From Formicarius rufipectus (taxonomy: Eukaryota > Chordata > Aves > Passeriformes > Formicariidae), in assembly GCA_013399695.1 (NCBI GenBank), contig VXAU01003163.1, positions 1,337,967-1,401,966 of the forward strand: a DNA stretch of 64,000 bases. Direction: 5' to 3'. The notes under the pieces were generated by a model. That model did no database searches and had not been told where the DNA came from. It saw nothing but the letters and a program-made list of their open reading frames with translations. The number at the start of each line of letters is the position of its first letter. Within the stretch, counting starts at the first letter, position 1. This document shows, one piece after another, positions 14,501 through 27,199 of the stretch. A program made the position numbers and the translations under genes.

Positions 14501-16174
14501 ATGTTCATGTTTATGCAGTTCTGATAAGGCAGACTGAAGGATGGGAGGAAAATGAGTCATACTTTTTTCTCCTAATAAGTACAAAAAAATCTGGAAGCAA
14601 TTACTCAGAATAAGATTACCTCCTATTCCCCCAGACTAGTTACTTTCCACCATTAATAATCCCGCCCCCTTTAAACTTCAAAATGCCCAAACTAATTAAG
14701 CTATGTTGTGCTTGATGATTTAGACAGGCACTTGGGAGTAATATGCATGTTAATCAGGAACATTAGTTGCCAGACTATATGAATTCTACTTCTCATTACT
14801 CTGTCTTTATTATTGTGATTTAGAATTGGTTTTCAGTTTTGAGGAAAAACTTTTTACCCCCAATAGAGATTCATGTCTGAGAACACCTACTCTGAGCTAT
14901 AACACCCATTTGTTTCAGGGATGAGATGAATCCTTCTATAATTACTAGTAATTAAATAGTTTCTTCCTAACAGGGAACAAATAAAGATGTGGGCCATCAT
15001 AATTTCAATTGCCTAGCAACAACTCTTTGGCGTCTTTTCTAGTATGAAAGAGTGGCTGAAGCACTAGGACTGTCAGAAATCAGAACAAGCTCTACCTTTC
15101 TTGAAGGCTAGCACTGCCTTTCTTACCATCAGAAGAAATTCTATACAAGTAACATCCTCACTTTTACTCACAGGAAGGTTAAATCATGTATACAGTACAT
15201 TTTGAATCCTTATTCACTAGAAGCTCAGTTTGGCATGATCCAAAGCGAAGAAACAGCAAACACAGTTTTAGCCATGCCAGGCTTACTTCAATACAGCAAA
15301 CCTGGTTTGAAAATGTACCAGACTCAAACTGTAAGAGGCTCTTCTCACCTGAGATCAGCAGATTTCTTGAGCCAAGTTTCTTTTATTCTACAGATTTTTC
15401 TACTGAAAACTCTGGGCCACATGAACAAATGCAAAGGCGCGCGTAGACCTCCAAATATGCACATGAGATGATCCACTGCATTCTCACCTCATACAATGAA
15501 GGTTTGCAAAGAATACAGGGAAATATTCCAAGTTCCCTCTTAGACTTTATTATTAAGACTTATTAAGTGTATTGGCCAAAAGGAACCACTTAAGTTTTAG
15601 TAAAGATTATCTGCTATTTTTCTTTTAAAATACCTTTACTCAACCTACGGTATTTTAGAAAGCAGACAGTTCAGAAGAAGAATTTCAAATACTTCCACTT
15701 CATTATCAGAAAGGTATTAGAAGTTTAAATATATGAATACTATTTATCATGCAATGAAATTCTGGACTGTCTTCCAGTTCTGGGAGTTGATAATTCAGCA
15801 GTTCAAGAGAAAGCTTGAGGTTTTAATTTAGGTGGTAAATTGTGGCATGGTCCAGTACACCTTGAAATGTACATGCAGTTTTATTTCAGTTTGTTAATAT
15901 ATCAGATTTTTTAAGAGTTTCACTCCATCTGTACATCTTACTTCTAGGTATATGCAAACTGCCATATGCTCATACACATGCTTCTTCTTTCTACTGTAGA
16001 ATCAGTACTGTTACACTGAGAATAATTCAAAGAATTAGATCAACACCACTCAAACAGCAATCAGTTTTAAAAATGCATGTAGCACATAAAAACCTCATTC
16101 TCTTCTACTAGAACTCAACTGTTCCCAACAACATACGGATGTTGTACTTTGTAAAAAGAAAATTTAAAAGTCAC
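8522..16174 (-). other. CFAP97: CFAP97 intron 3
   Basis: This is a 7.65-kb intron between the coding exons at 16175-16246 and 8259-8521. It is AT-rich with scattered simple sequence, including an A-rich run near 13,261-13,286 and a short (TA)n near 14,147-14,160. Open frames here are short and show no recognisable domain. I see no further exon, although an unrecognised alternative exon cannot be excluded. Confidence 0.75.
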
Positions 16175-16246
16175 CTTTCAAAAGCTGATTCAGATCCATG
16201 GCATCATGTAAGACTTTTCTACTGTATCTGCGATCAAACTCGGAAT
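16175..16246 (-). CDS. CFAP97: CFAP97 coding exon 3 (72 nt)
   Basis: This small exon is too short to appear as a long open frame. On the minus strand, an acceptor (TTTCATTAG) precedes a frame reading SEFDRRYSRKVLHDAMDLNQ followed by LLK; the KVLHD.MDLN.LLK pattern matches the segment before the Hemingway core in vertebrate CFAP97. The donor is TTGAAAG/GTGACT, with GT at 16174-16173. Its first two bases (AT) complete an Asp codon begun by the G ending exon 2, and its last G completes an Ala codon with exon 4. The phases on both sides agree exactly, which is strong support. It is separated from exon 2 by only 89 nt. Confidence 0.9.
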
Positions 16247-16335
16247 CTAATGAAAAAAATACAGATATAAGATTGGATTTCCCAGCTCCCTATGGTTTCG
16301 TGAATTTTGTGTTGTACTTAAATTCTCATAATTAC
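16247..16335 (-). other. CFAP97: CFAP97 intron 2, 89 nt
   Basis: This very short intron has donor TATG/GTAATTATG and acceptor TTTTTTTTCATTAG. If it is not removed, the reading frame continues for 29 codons and stops at the TAG that forms the acceptor. That would give a truncated CFAP97 lacking the Hemingway domain. From memory, human CFAP97 carries about 30 extra residues at this junction, so the exact splice choice may differ between lineages. Confidence 0.8.
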
Positions 16336-17214
16336 CATATAATTCTTGGTTCACATTTTCCTGTCTCTTTACTTTTAGTTTCTTATCATTTGATGCTACA
16401 AGTTCAAAAGACTGGATAGGACTGATGTCTGGAGTTGACAGAGGTGTTACATCAGTCACTGTGTCTTCAGACTCCTCCAAGTTCTCACCAAGCTTTGGTT
16501 TGCCTTCTGCTAATTTCATTGCTGACTTGAATTTTTGTTTTGGAGACAGAAGAGCATTTCTACAAACATTCTTCTTTGGGGAAGAATGAGATGAATCTGA
16601 TAAACAACTATCAGAATCTGTATCAGAACAATCTGTATCTGAGCTTGAGGATGATGATGAGGAGGAGGAAGATGATGAGGAAGAGGAGCTGATATTAGTA
16701 AATTTTTTGCTAGCCTTTTTTATGTTGTTTGGTTGCTTAGTTGACTTCGGTCTAACCTTCTGTTTTTTGCCATCATCACTACTATCTTCTTCATCTGTAT
16801 AATAATCTTCTTCACCTTCCTTAACTATTTTGGGGATTCCAGCAGACACATTCTCCCGTGTTTCTCTATCTGCCGCAGGTGTTGCTCCAGATGCATCTGC
16901 ACTCTCCACAACTGGAGAAACTGACAGAGATGAAGCAACTCCAAGACAATTTGCGCTATTTTCTGGGGACTGATCCTCTTGCAAATCTATCCGCTTTTCT
17001 TCACTTTCCTCTTTACAGCACTTTGCATCCTTTGAATTAGAAACTAAATCAGTGTCTGCAAGAGCTGCTTTTGTACTTTCTTTCTCTATACATTCCCCAT
17101 TTTCTTCAGTTTTCTTCTTCTCTTCTTCAAAGTCACTGTCAAAGAAAGCGTGATCGACTTCACCATCTGATATGTCTTCAAAACGGTCCATACTGAAATA
17201 CGAAGAAGTGCTAC
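16336..17214 (-). CDS. CFAP97: CFAP97 exon 2: start codon and acidic, serine-rich N-terminal half
   Basis: This is the main coding exon. The start is taken as the ATG at 17191-17189 (MDRFEDISDGEVDHAFFDSD), because vertebrate CFAP97 begins with this conserved motif. A longer open frame begins at 17224, but its extra codons lie in the intron, upstream of the TTGCAG acceptor at 17220-17215. The exon encodes residues 1-285 plus one base. Visible features are a conserved acidic N-terminus, the motif IPKIVKEGEEDYYTDEEDSS (casein-kinase-2-like acidic serines), a tract of 17 consecutive serines near residue 185, an SDTDCSDTDSD stretch, and the conserved block EDTVTDVTPLSTPDISPIQS. Most of it looks intrinsically disordered. 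A second possible acceptor (TATTTCAG, exon start 17192) would leave one base before the ATG. Donor GT is at 16335-16334. This is the same gene as the exons at 16175-16246 and 8259-8521. Confidence 0.95.
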
Positions 17215-18699
17215 CTGCAACCATCAGAAAACATTTCCAAAGATTAGTATAAAAACAGAACCAAGGACACTTTTAGTATAATAGTTTCATTTTTTATTCT
17301 TTTAGCTGTAGTAAATTACAATTCTGCAATTAATTGTTATGTTGCTACAGGCAATTCCACAATGAGTTCAATAAAGAAGTTTAGTGCCACCTTATTGCAT
17401 ACAGCTTATATGTTAGACCAAAAGCCAACCCATCACAATTTCAAAACTATTACTCATAAGCAAATTAGCCAAACATGGTTAGTGGCTAAAAAGTCTTAAC
17501 TACTACAAACAAGAATTGAAGTGTCTTATTTTGACCCTTTAAGCTAGAGTTGTTTTAAGCTAGAGCCACTAATGAGCTATCACTAGTTTGAATTCTATAT
17601 TAAAAACTTTGTATATGGTGGTCACTATCTTGGCTGAGACAGCGATTTAAACTGCAGACTTTCAGTACTTAAAAGTAGGTGCAATTTCAATTTACATCAA
17701 AAGATCCATGGCTCTGTACGTTAAATTGTGATAAAAATTTGGTGTGTCACTGTTCGTGTTTTAGTTTGGATAAGGAGCCTGCTTTTATTCACAGTCCTCT
17801 GTAACTCGCTTCATAGTACAGTCAGAAAACTTATTCCTTCAGATGAATCTAGGCTTTAAGAAGTGCACATGAAACCAGTGCACTTAAAGCAGGAGTCACC
17901 ATTCAGTCCCTGGGACCAGATTATGGCTAGTCTAAATACATATTGTTATGGATATCAGGACCTCAGCACTAAACCTTATGCTCCACAAATCTGCTCCTAT
18001 TGTGTCATACTTCTTGCAGAATTACATGATGCTGAACCCTATTCATGTGGCAGGAGGATATGACAGTTTTCACTTATTACTAGTATATATACAGTTAAAA
18101 TAAAGTCCAAACAAAATTAGCCAGTATCAAAGACTGAAGGTCCCATCCTGCCCGCAGCACCATCCTGCTACTCTACAACACATTTTACATAAATCCTTTA
18201 AGCTGCAAGTAATAAATATGTTCTTTAGACCCAGAGAAACCAAACACAAAGACCATGGAAGCAACTATACAAGAGAACTAGAATATTTTACAAGCTAATT
18301 GGTCTCCCTTAAATCACATATAGTTTGTTGTCAAGGCAAACAAAGATGGAAAACGGAATTTTCAAGAAAGGTTCTGGCTAAAAATTACTACAAAATACAA
18401 AATTTTTAAAAGTCTATGTCACTCAGGTATCTTGCCACTTCTCAAATAATCCTGCTTTAGAGGAATTGGAAATGGGCACCCCAAACACAAAAAGCAGAAT
18501 ATAAACCTTCAAAACAGGTGGTCTGGAATCTCCTGTGGTTTTAAGATTCATAAAGCCAAAGAACTGAAAAGAGACTTATTATGGCTAGAGGTTGTATAAA
18601 GCTGAAAACATTTTTCAGCAATAGAAGCAGATGTCAAATTTTGGTACCACTAAGATAACAAAGCACCTAGCTTTTCAAAGAGCAACAGAACAAAGGCAT

Positions 18700-19215
18700 A
18701 GAACACCTGGGAATGCAGACATTCAGCAAGTTAAAGTCTCACACAAAACAAGGCCTAGTAATCATGAAACATCACCCTGCTGCTTATAGAATACTTCATC
18801 TGCCTCTTCATCCTGGCTGGGTGGCCTGTAACATACTCCCACCAGGAGGTCAGCTTTGTTAGCCTTTCCCCTGACTCCTACCTACAGGTGGCTCAACCTT
18901 CTCATCACTGTCCCTGCGCTCCATACAGTCGGAACACTCCCTCAATGTAGAGGGCCACACCACCACTCCTCCCTCCTTGCATATCCCTTCTGGAGAGCTT
19001 ATAACCAACCAAACACACTCCACTCATGCAAGTCATCCCACCGTGTTCCCATGATGGCAACTATGCTGTAGCTTTCCTGCTGCAGAATGTCTTCCATCTC
19101 CTCCCGTTGGTTACCCCTTCTGTGTGCTCTGCCGTACGTCCACTTCAGCTGGGCTACTGACTTCACCCTCCACGTCACTTTTGGCGATACCTGGCTTCAG
19201 GCAGCCTGCATAGTC
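18700..19215 (-). mobile_element. CR1 LINE fragment, ORF2 endonuclease region (degenerate)
   Basis: Read on the minus strand, this matches, from memory, the apurinic-endonuclease part of avian CR1 ORF2. A stretch corresponding to the ITETWW-DDSHDW motif lies near 19,030-19,060, an RRGGGVALY-like segment near 18,950-18,990, a VGVCYRPP-like segment near 18,820-18,850, and a VGDFNLP-like catalytic motif near 18,725-18,745. Stops and frameshifts break the frame, so it is an old inactive copy. It has neither the reverse-transcriptase region nor the 3' end, so it is an internal fragment. It lies inside CFAP97 intron 1 in the same orientation as the gene. Confidence 0.75.
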
Positions 19216-22200
19216 TGCAATGCACTATCATGTGAATTCCTGAAAGCTTTCCTAGACAAGCATCCTAAAAGGATAATGCATTTTTTTATATAAAAACATG
19301 TGCAATAGGAAAAAAGAAGAAAGATGGTTTAACTGTCTGGCCATGCCCAAGGAGCAGCAGCAGTATCACCAGTCATTTAATTGCCAAATGCATTTCCCCC
19401 TCTTCTGGCACAATTCCCTAAGTACTTTAGCCTTCAGGTTAATGGGAAACAGTCATGCCATTTTGGTCAGTTTCTCTCACTGATAATCAGTCACAAACTA
19501 AAGATTAATTCTGTTGTTTTCATTAAAAACAAACGAGGAAATAGAGAGATGGCATTCTAAGATCCTATTCCAATCATGCCTCTAGAGTGTCTGTAATAAA
19601 GTTGGAATTTGCCAAGGCAACACAATTCAGAAGAAGAAATTAGGCTGATAAAGCATGCCTAAATTAATAAATTGGTTCCATATACACTCACATCCATTTA
19701 TACACAACACAGAGTGTAATTTTATTTCTGCGAGAAGTACAGAGTTCTGGTATCCTGTCAATTTTTAAAATACAGAATCAACAAGTGATACTCTGAAATC
19801 CAAAAAAAACCTCCATTACAGTCAAATACTTACCATTAACTGCTAATTCTAGTGACTGCTGTATTTATTTACAAAACAATACATGCTTTTTTGTGGCTTT
19901 CTGCCATGAAACACTCTAGCACAAGTACGATCAATTCAAATGAGCAGGGTGGCCATTAATTATTTGTCAGATCTTATTGTACTATAATATTTCTTCTCCC
20001 CATGGGATTCTCTACCTCTGTCCCACTTTTTCTTGTAACTGTAGCACTAGCCAAGGACACTCTTTTGCCTCTGTCTCTTCCTCACTGCAGTTCTTCCTGG
20101 TTTACAGGTGAAGGGATTAAAAAGCGGTATAAACACCAAGCTTGATCCTCTTAAGATCAGGAAGTAGGGGTCAAGCAGTCAAGGAGAATATGCAGTCTGC
20201 TGTCAGTGTTTCAGGGACCCACACCTTCTTGTCAGGAGGTTGATATACTGAGCTTCTCACAACCCTACCAACACCACATCTGTATTCTCCCCAGCTGGAC
20301 ACTGCAGTAGCAAAGACTACTCAGCTCCTGCAGAGTTCAACCACTGCCTGCTGCTGCACTGCCCGAAGGACAAGCAACATTTTGATATCCTCCTCCATGA
20401 CAGAAAACGAATCAAGACCTTATTCACACTAAGCATATGGAGTTTTTTTCCCGTCAGCAGCAAACCTGTCAACAACAGCAGCACCTGAAATATATTTGTA
20501 GGCAAGGCCTAACAGCAGGCCTTTAGGCATGACTACAAAATAAAGTACCTTCTACAAAGGTAGGATGATACATAAAATGTTATATAATGAGGATACAGAC
20601 TTAGATGTGCGTTTGTTTTTGAACATGTACTTGTACGTGCACCTTTTGAGAACATTTTTTGAATGTCAGAAACTAACACTTATGAAGTACATTGAATACC
20701 TAGTGAAAGACTCAAGGTATTTTAAACTTGGTTAAACCTCAGTTATCCAAGCAGTCTTTCACTTTTTTAAAATGCAAACTATCCGAAACACATGCATCCA
20801 AGAGTAATGAAATCAATCACAGGAAAAAAAAATCAAAATTCAAGTACAAGCAGTGATCAATTTTGTTTTAAACATTCTATTTTCATAGGTGAGGAAGATG
20901 ATGGTTCATATAGAGAGGAAAGTTGGATTTTTTTCTTATCTTGTAATACACAAATACTTAGCAAGCAGAACATCATTCTCTGAAGAAAGTTGAGTTTTCT
21001 TTCCTGTTTGCCAACGTACTATCATGCAGAACACTACACTCTGAGTTTGTACATTATACATCCTCTAAAGGCCCTGAATGTTTTCAGGGCATTGTAAGAT
21101 TCTGGTACTTAATAAAATTAGAAGACAAGCCCTTTATACATGTTAGGGGCTGATTCAGAAATGTCTAATATTACTGTGCATATACTGTGCATCACCACAA
21201 AGGCCACAATACAGCACAGCTATAGTGACCATAAAGTTACTCATAGTAGTATGTCAATAATAAGTAAGTAAGTCAATAGTATGTTTCCAGCAACAAAAAA
21301 GAACAGATATCACCTCAGGATGTATTAACAAACATATACAAAAAGCATCAGAAGCAATATAATATTGTATTTAACTTCAATAGGGCACCTTCTGGTTTAG
21401 GGTTATTAATTTTGCTTAATAAGTATAACTGATAATGATAGAAGTAACCAAGCAGACAACCTTCCCCTAGTCCATACAATCAGAGCTTCCACAGATGGCA
21501 CATGTTCTTTCAGCTGGAAATTTCTACCTCTTCACAAGAGGGACTCAACCTCCTGATCTCGGAGAGCAGTAACAAGTGTTTGAGAGCTAAGGGGTTGGAA
21601 GGTTAAAATGTTTTAATTAAAAGATTTAAACTACCAATGGCACATGTTCTTTATGACACTCCAAAATCCTCTAATTCTACATACTCATTATTTCCCCTCT
21701 GGGGATCCTGCCCCCTTAAACCTGCTGACTGCTAAATTGCCTCCTTGAAGGGTTAACTTGGGAGATGCTGAAAATGCTGGACGAACCACACCGCAAACTC
21801 CTCCTTCCCTTCCTCATTTTTGCTGAGACTTAAAAAAAAACGCCAAGCAAACAAACAAAAAAGACAAATTTGAAAATGTCTAGAAGAGAGTTGTAAAAAT
21901 GCTAAGATGAGAAAAGTCCCACTTCTGCGGGTTAGTTTAGTTTAAAAGAGGGAAAATATGGAAAAACACCAGGCTTAAAGCCTGTATAGCAGACTAACCA
22001 AAAATTTAGTTTGTTCTCTGATACACTCAAAGGTCATAAAGATCAACTAATGCAGCTGCTTCCAACCACGTGAGAAACCATTCATATCCAGCCCTATCTA
22101 CCTCTTTAATTAAAGCTTTCATATTCACTTTTAAGAAACAACAAAGCATGCAAAGGAGGACATACAGCTCTAGGGAAACTATTTCCCTCAAGAGAAACCC

Positions 22201-23704
22201 TCAATGAATGAAACGACCAGTCTCTTTAGGAGATATGCAGATTTTCCGAGCTGGGACTTGCTACATCTGTTCTGAACACTGTATATTCAAACTATAATAG
22301 CTTCATAATCAATCTACAGAACACAGCCTTGTATATTTTTAACATAAAACCCCTTTGATGAGCTCATAAGAACCTGGGATCTTACCATGTCATATCTTCC
22401 AATACGACAGCTTCTATCCCTTCATGGTACACCTGCAAGAAAAATTTGGCTTTGTCCACTTACGAGTAACCACGGTGCTGCCGATCAACCACCTAGACGT
22501 AACTATGTGGATGTGAATCCCTTTGCTCAGGTTGTAACCTACATGTAAGTATTTACTGTTCATTAATGACAAACCTTTTATTGCTGGCTCATGAGACAGT
22601 AGCAGACTTGTGCCTGAACAAGGCAATTTGAACAGATCACAGAACACACTTTTTCCTCACAGATCGGATCGCACAGGACCTAATTCTAGGTCAGATCAGA
22701 ACTATCATTTCCAATGCATCTGGAATCACTCATCTGGCTGATTCTCAGTTGACTTTCTAGTGCCTTTCACTGTCTTTTCTCTCCCCTAGCTAGAAAATAG
22801 AAAGGGAAGACCTACTACTTCAAATCCATGGGCTCAGTATGCACACCCATGTCTGCCCTTACTCCTCTGCTAGTCTTTTTTTGCAAGGGCGGTGGGGTCC
22901 CATTGTTCGCTTTGGTTTGCTTTTCTCTCTGGACACAATGGAAGAATTTTCCTCTGTATGCTCTAAAATGCAATTTAGTAACTTCCAAACCTATGATAGA
23001 TCAGCCCTCAGAACGGGAGTTCTGTCTCAAACAGAGAGGTAGGCTCATTGGAGATGCTCCAAAGTACTCTTGAGTCTTTTAAAAGAATTGCAACAGAAAG
23101 TCCTGAGTCTCCTGGCTATTTCAAGTAAGAGTTCAGTTCAGCCAATAGGCACTAGAGAATCCTGGAATACAGTCAACTGTCATTACTGGTTAGAGCAAAA
23201 GAAAGCACATGACCCCCAAAGAGCCCTAAATGACTGCAGGGCAAAGGCTTTGAAGTGAAATTACAGAGGTCTGGGGTGAGAGAGGAGTGGGGAGAGAACA
23301 GAGGGAAAAAAACCAGATGTTAAAAATAAAAAAATAGTTCCTCTTGAGCCAAAAATAAGCCATTCCCTTACTGTGAGAAGCAGAAATACACTATGCTGAG
23401 AAGCACGTATCTGTAGTTCCAGGACTTCACTCAAACACACTAAATATTTGTCCTTCAAGGTTCTTCAGCAAAGGTCACATTGTGACCTCTTGAGCAGAAA
23501 GGTTGTGTCGGAGAACACTGAGATTAAATGACGGGAGTGATGATGCCCATCAGGCCTGTCTAAACAAGTCATGGCTACTCACTCACCGTTGAGAATCCCA
23601 AAAACTGACTGGCAAACCCTCTAAACCCAGGGGGAAAAGCTGCTTACCATCAAAATCAAAAATAAAGGCAATAAATCATATGTTGGTTCATAAAAGTATT
23701 AGCA

Positions 23705-24992
23705 GCTTCTGGAAGGATTTCCTTCATAAGGCACTTCATCTCTGCAAGCACAAATGACACCATCCACATCAAAGTCTCATGGGCCTGCTGCCATACACAG
23801 TTTCTCACTATCTGGAAGAGTCCCACCTCCAGCTACCTCAGAGACTAAAACACAGCAAGATGCTAGGGGGAAACGGGTCACTGATACTGACCTTTTCCAA
23901 AAGTGACCCACGGCCACAGTCTTCCAACAACACTGAACACATAAGAAAATCCCAGAAAAGGACACACTGTACTACGAGGTATCAAGGGTGAAGAGCAAAA
24001 GTAAAAGGAAGCTTAGTTTTCCTACTCCTGCTATACCGGCACGTGTCTATGAGGAGTATTTCTGCCCAACATCAAGATTTAAATCTTGGGGCAAGGTGTA
24101 TCCAACCAGACTATCCACAAGCAAAGGGAGCTGAGTCTGGCACAGCAGTCCACAACTGCATGCAAGAAAAACGAAAACAATTTCTCTTATTAAAGCAAAA
24201 CTTCAACACATCTGCCATGTAAAGGCCATCATACTGGTGTGTCAGTCATGGGACTACCTGCAAGTGACTTCCTTGGCACCTGCCAAGGTGGTTTCAGTTG
24301 TAGGAGTCAGGTACTCGAAACGACACAGAGGCCTAGAACCACTCTTTCACCAGAGTTCAAAAGCAAATGAGAAACAACAACTCTTTCACCAATATCTGTA
24401 TGGTAACTTTGCCCCTACTCTCACCTTGTAACAGACCAGTTGTGACAAGTCTGTGCTTGTGCCTCATTCACTGCACACAGTAGAAGTTCGGCCCAGAAAT
24501 GTTCAGAATCTACAGGTGCCCATCTGCTACTGTTGGGAAAGGAGACCTCAAAAATAAACCTGTAATACACTTCAAGAGCACTGAAATTCTTATCCAAGAA
24601 CTATCTACACTGTTCACATGCTACATACTCTAGGATTTTTCTGGATTTGCCTCTGAGCCAATCATGAAATAGATGGCAGGACCACAAAGGAAGCAAGTAC
24701 ACCATTTCATAAACTATTGATGGAATCGAGCAGCAGATAAATCACAGCATACTTCAGAGTATCAGGCCAAACCTACAAAGTCGCACAACACATGACCTGT
24801 CTCCCCCAACAGAAATGCTCACTGGAACTAGGAGCGTTTTCATGCTTCTAATGTTATGGATTTAGTCTGCTTAGTGACCTGACTACACAAATAGGCGTCA
24901 TAATTTCCTTCAACAGTTTGCACAGATGTGCTTCCACACACATCAAACAGAACTCAGTTTCTGGAAGGGCTTCCTTCATAAGGCCCTCCATC
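23705..24992 (+). repeat. Two dispersed copies of a 36-bp block
   Basis: The block at 23,705-23,740 and the block at 24,957-24,992 share TTCTGGAAGG and TTCCTTCATAAGGC and differ at about 5 of 36 positions. They lie in the same orientation about 1.25 kb apart. Similarity fades quickly outside. They may be two remnants of an interspersed repeat that I do not recognise, or a decayed local duplication. Confidence 0.4.
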
Positions 24993-27199
24993 ACAAGACG
25001 CACCTATGCACAGTTTAAAACATACACAAGCAGTTTTGCACATGTAACAATTACATACTCCAGAGTCACTGAAAATAAGATGCAATTCTTAATTTTCAGT
25101 GGGAGGAACGAGGACTGTCTGGTACAGATGGGCAGGGGGAAGTGTAGCAATTCAGTCACTAAATCAGTATTTAAAGACCAGCTTCAAGAAATATCACTTA
25201 GGAAGATTCTAAGTATATTTGTTTCCTCAAAATGCATGTATGGGGCAAATGAGGTAAAAGTCTCTTGAGATAACCTCTTGCATTATATTTCTGTGACTGG
25301 TTTATTTCTTCAGATGACAAGATACCACCTATACAAAAAAAAAATAAATATGCTGAAACAGGGCTCTATTAAATTCAACATAATACATGTTTCCTGGAGT
25401 TCCAGTGTTTTCATGCTCTTATAATGCAACCCTAAGAATGACAAATACTCATCACTGAATTGTGACTTAAACATCAGTTGAAACTGTTGAGTGGAAAAAA
25501 ACTTAGACAAGGAACTTAGGTCATGTTTTAGACCATTACTATCACCAGTCTTGGTCAAACAGAACATCAGGAAGCAAAGAATGAAACAGCTTTAAAAAAC
25601 AGCTCGGGTGGAAGCACCACAGTAACAGTTTGCCAGCCTCCCATGGATTTAGGGAGATACCTGGGCTCCCTTAGGATCCAACTTACTTTCAGACTCTTAC
25701 ATCAAAGCTTCAGGTATAATATTACATCATCTAAAAGGGCACACTTTATAAAAAACTTGTAATGCTTCTGTCCCTATGTCACAAATAACCACATGCCAAC
25801 CATTCTGCAAATTTTGAGCTTTTGTCTGTTCCTGGGTTGAGCCTGTAAAAGGATTGGCCAACTGCATTTTCAAAGTCTCAACAGGCTCCGCAATCCTGAT
25901 GGCACTCTGAGCCCATCTAAGTCTTAAGAAGAAACGCAGGACCCTCTGAAGGCCCTTCTAAACATGGGCAACCACAAAACCAAAAAAACCCAAAAAACCC
26001 AGAAGGTCATAAAAGCTTTAAATTCCAAGAAAAGGAATGTGCCCAAATGACCTGTCGTCTTCTCTAGTTTCTATTCTGAACCATTACAAGTATTATCTAG
26101 GTTGAGAAAAATCAGAGGAACAACATATGCATTACAAAACAAACAAATAAACAGGAAAAAGTGCTGGGAGAGCTTGAGGCATTTCAAAAGCAGAGCCCAA
26201 AGCGCTAACAACTATATTTTAAAATGCCAGTTATTTCATAAACTTATGCTTACTTATTTTCTTGCAATGATGACTTCATGTTAGTCTTCATATAACTCCT
26301 CTGAAGAATTTGTGGAACTTTGCTCTTTCTCCCCTGACAACTCCAGCAGTCACTTTCTATCCAAGAAAGATTAACTATTTTATTCATAGGAGCAAAAATG
26401 TGCACAATGCACTCTATGCTCTATATAGAGCACCTCATTACAGAAAAAAGCAGGATACAAAAGAAATTTACCACTGCTATTTCTGCTACATTCATTCCAC
26501 CCCACATCACTGTCCTGGTGTTTTGATGAATGTTTCATAGGAATTTTAACCATATAATTTAAAAATATATATACATCCAAATGCAAACACTAGATACCTT
26601 TTTAATATATGTTTTGTAGTAAGAATGAGCAAGTGCAAGCATGTGCATACTATAATTATACTAGTTTCTGAACAACTGCTTAGCACAATTGTGAAGAAAA
26701 ACTTCAGCCAGACGTTATATGATTTCAAATTATGCTGTGCCACAAGCCACGTTGAATTACATTTTAAAATGCCAATTTCCATAACGTGCTGTGAAAACTC
26801 CAGAAAAAAAGAGAGTTTGACAAACACAACATGCATTGCATTTTGTTGTACCATCTTGTTGAGTCGCTTTCAAATTAATTCGGTACTCTGTTCTGCTGCA
26901 GGGGCCCAGGTTTCAGTTACCTCTTTTGTGATTTCCATATAAATCTACAGGGGCCAAGAGATTTGGTGGCTGGTTATTTTTCCGGACTACAGCCCCACCT
27001 TGGGAACTGTTAGTGCAGAACACAGCCCTGCGCAGGGCAGAGAGAGTTAACAGACTGTCAAACGAAAGTGTGCAGATGGGGCTCTTGCGATGCTTCAACA
27101 TGCTCGAGACAGGCTGGTTAAAACGATCGTGTCGGCTGACTTAAATACCAGTAATTAAACCCAACCAAAGCACTCCAGTGAATTCTATGTGAGCAGCAC

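Noticed and set aside
22387..22548. A 53-codon plus-strand frame with a good start context, ending VNPFAQVVTYM at a GTAAGT
   Set aside because: It looked exon-like, but I recognise no homologue, there is no partner exon, and a 53-codon frame is common by chance in a 10-kb intron.
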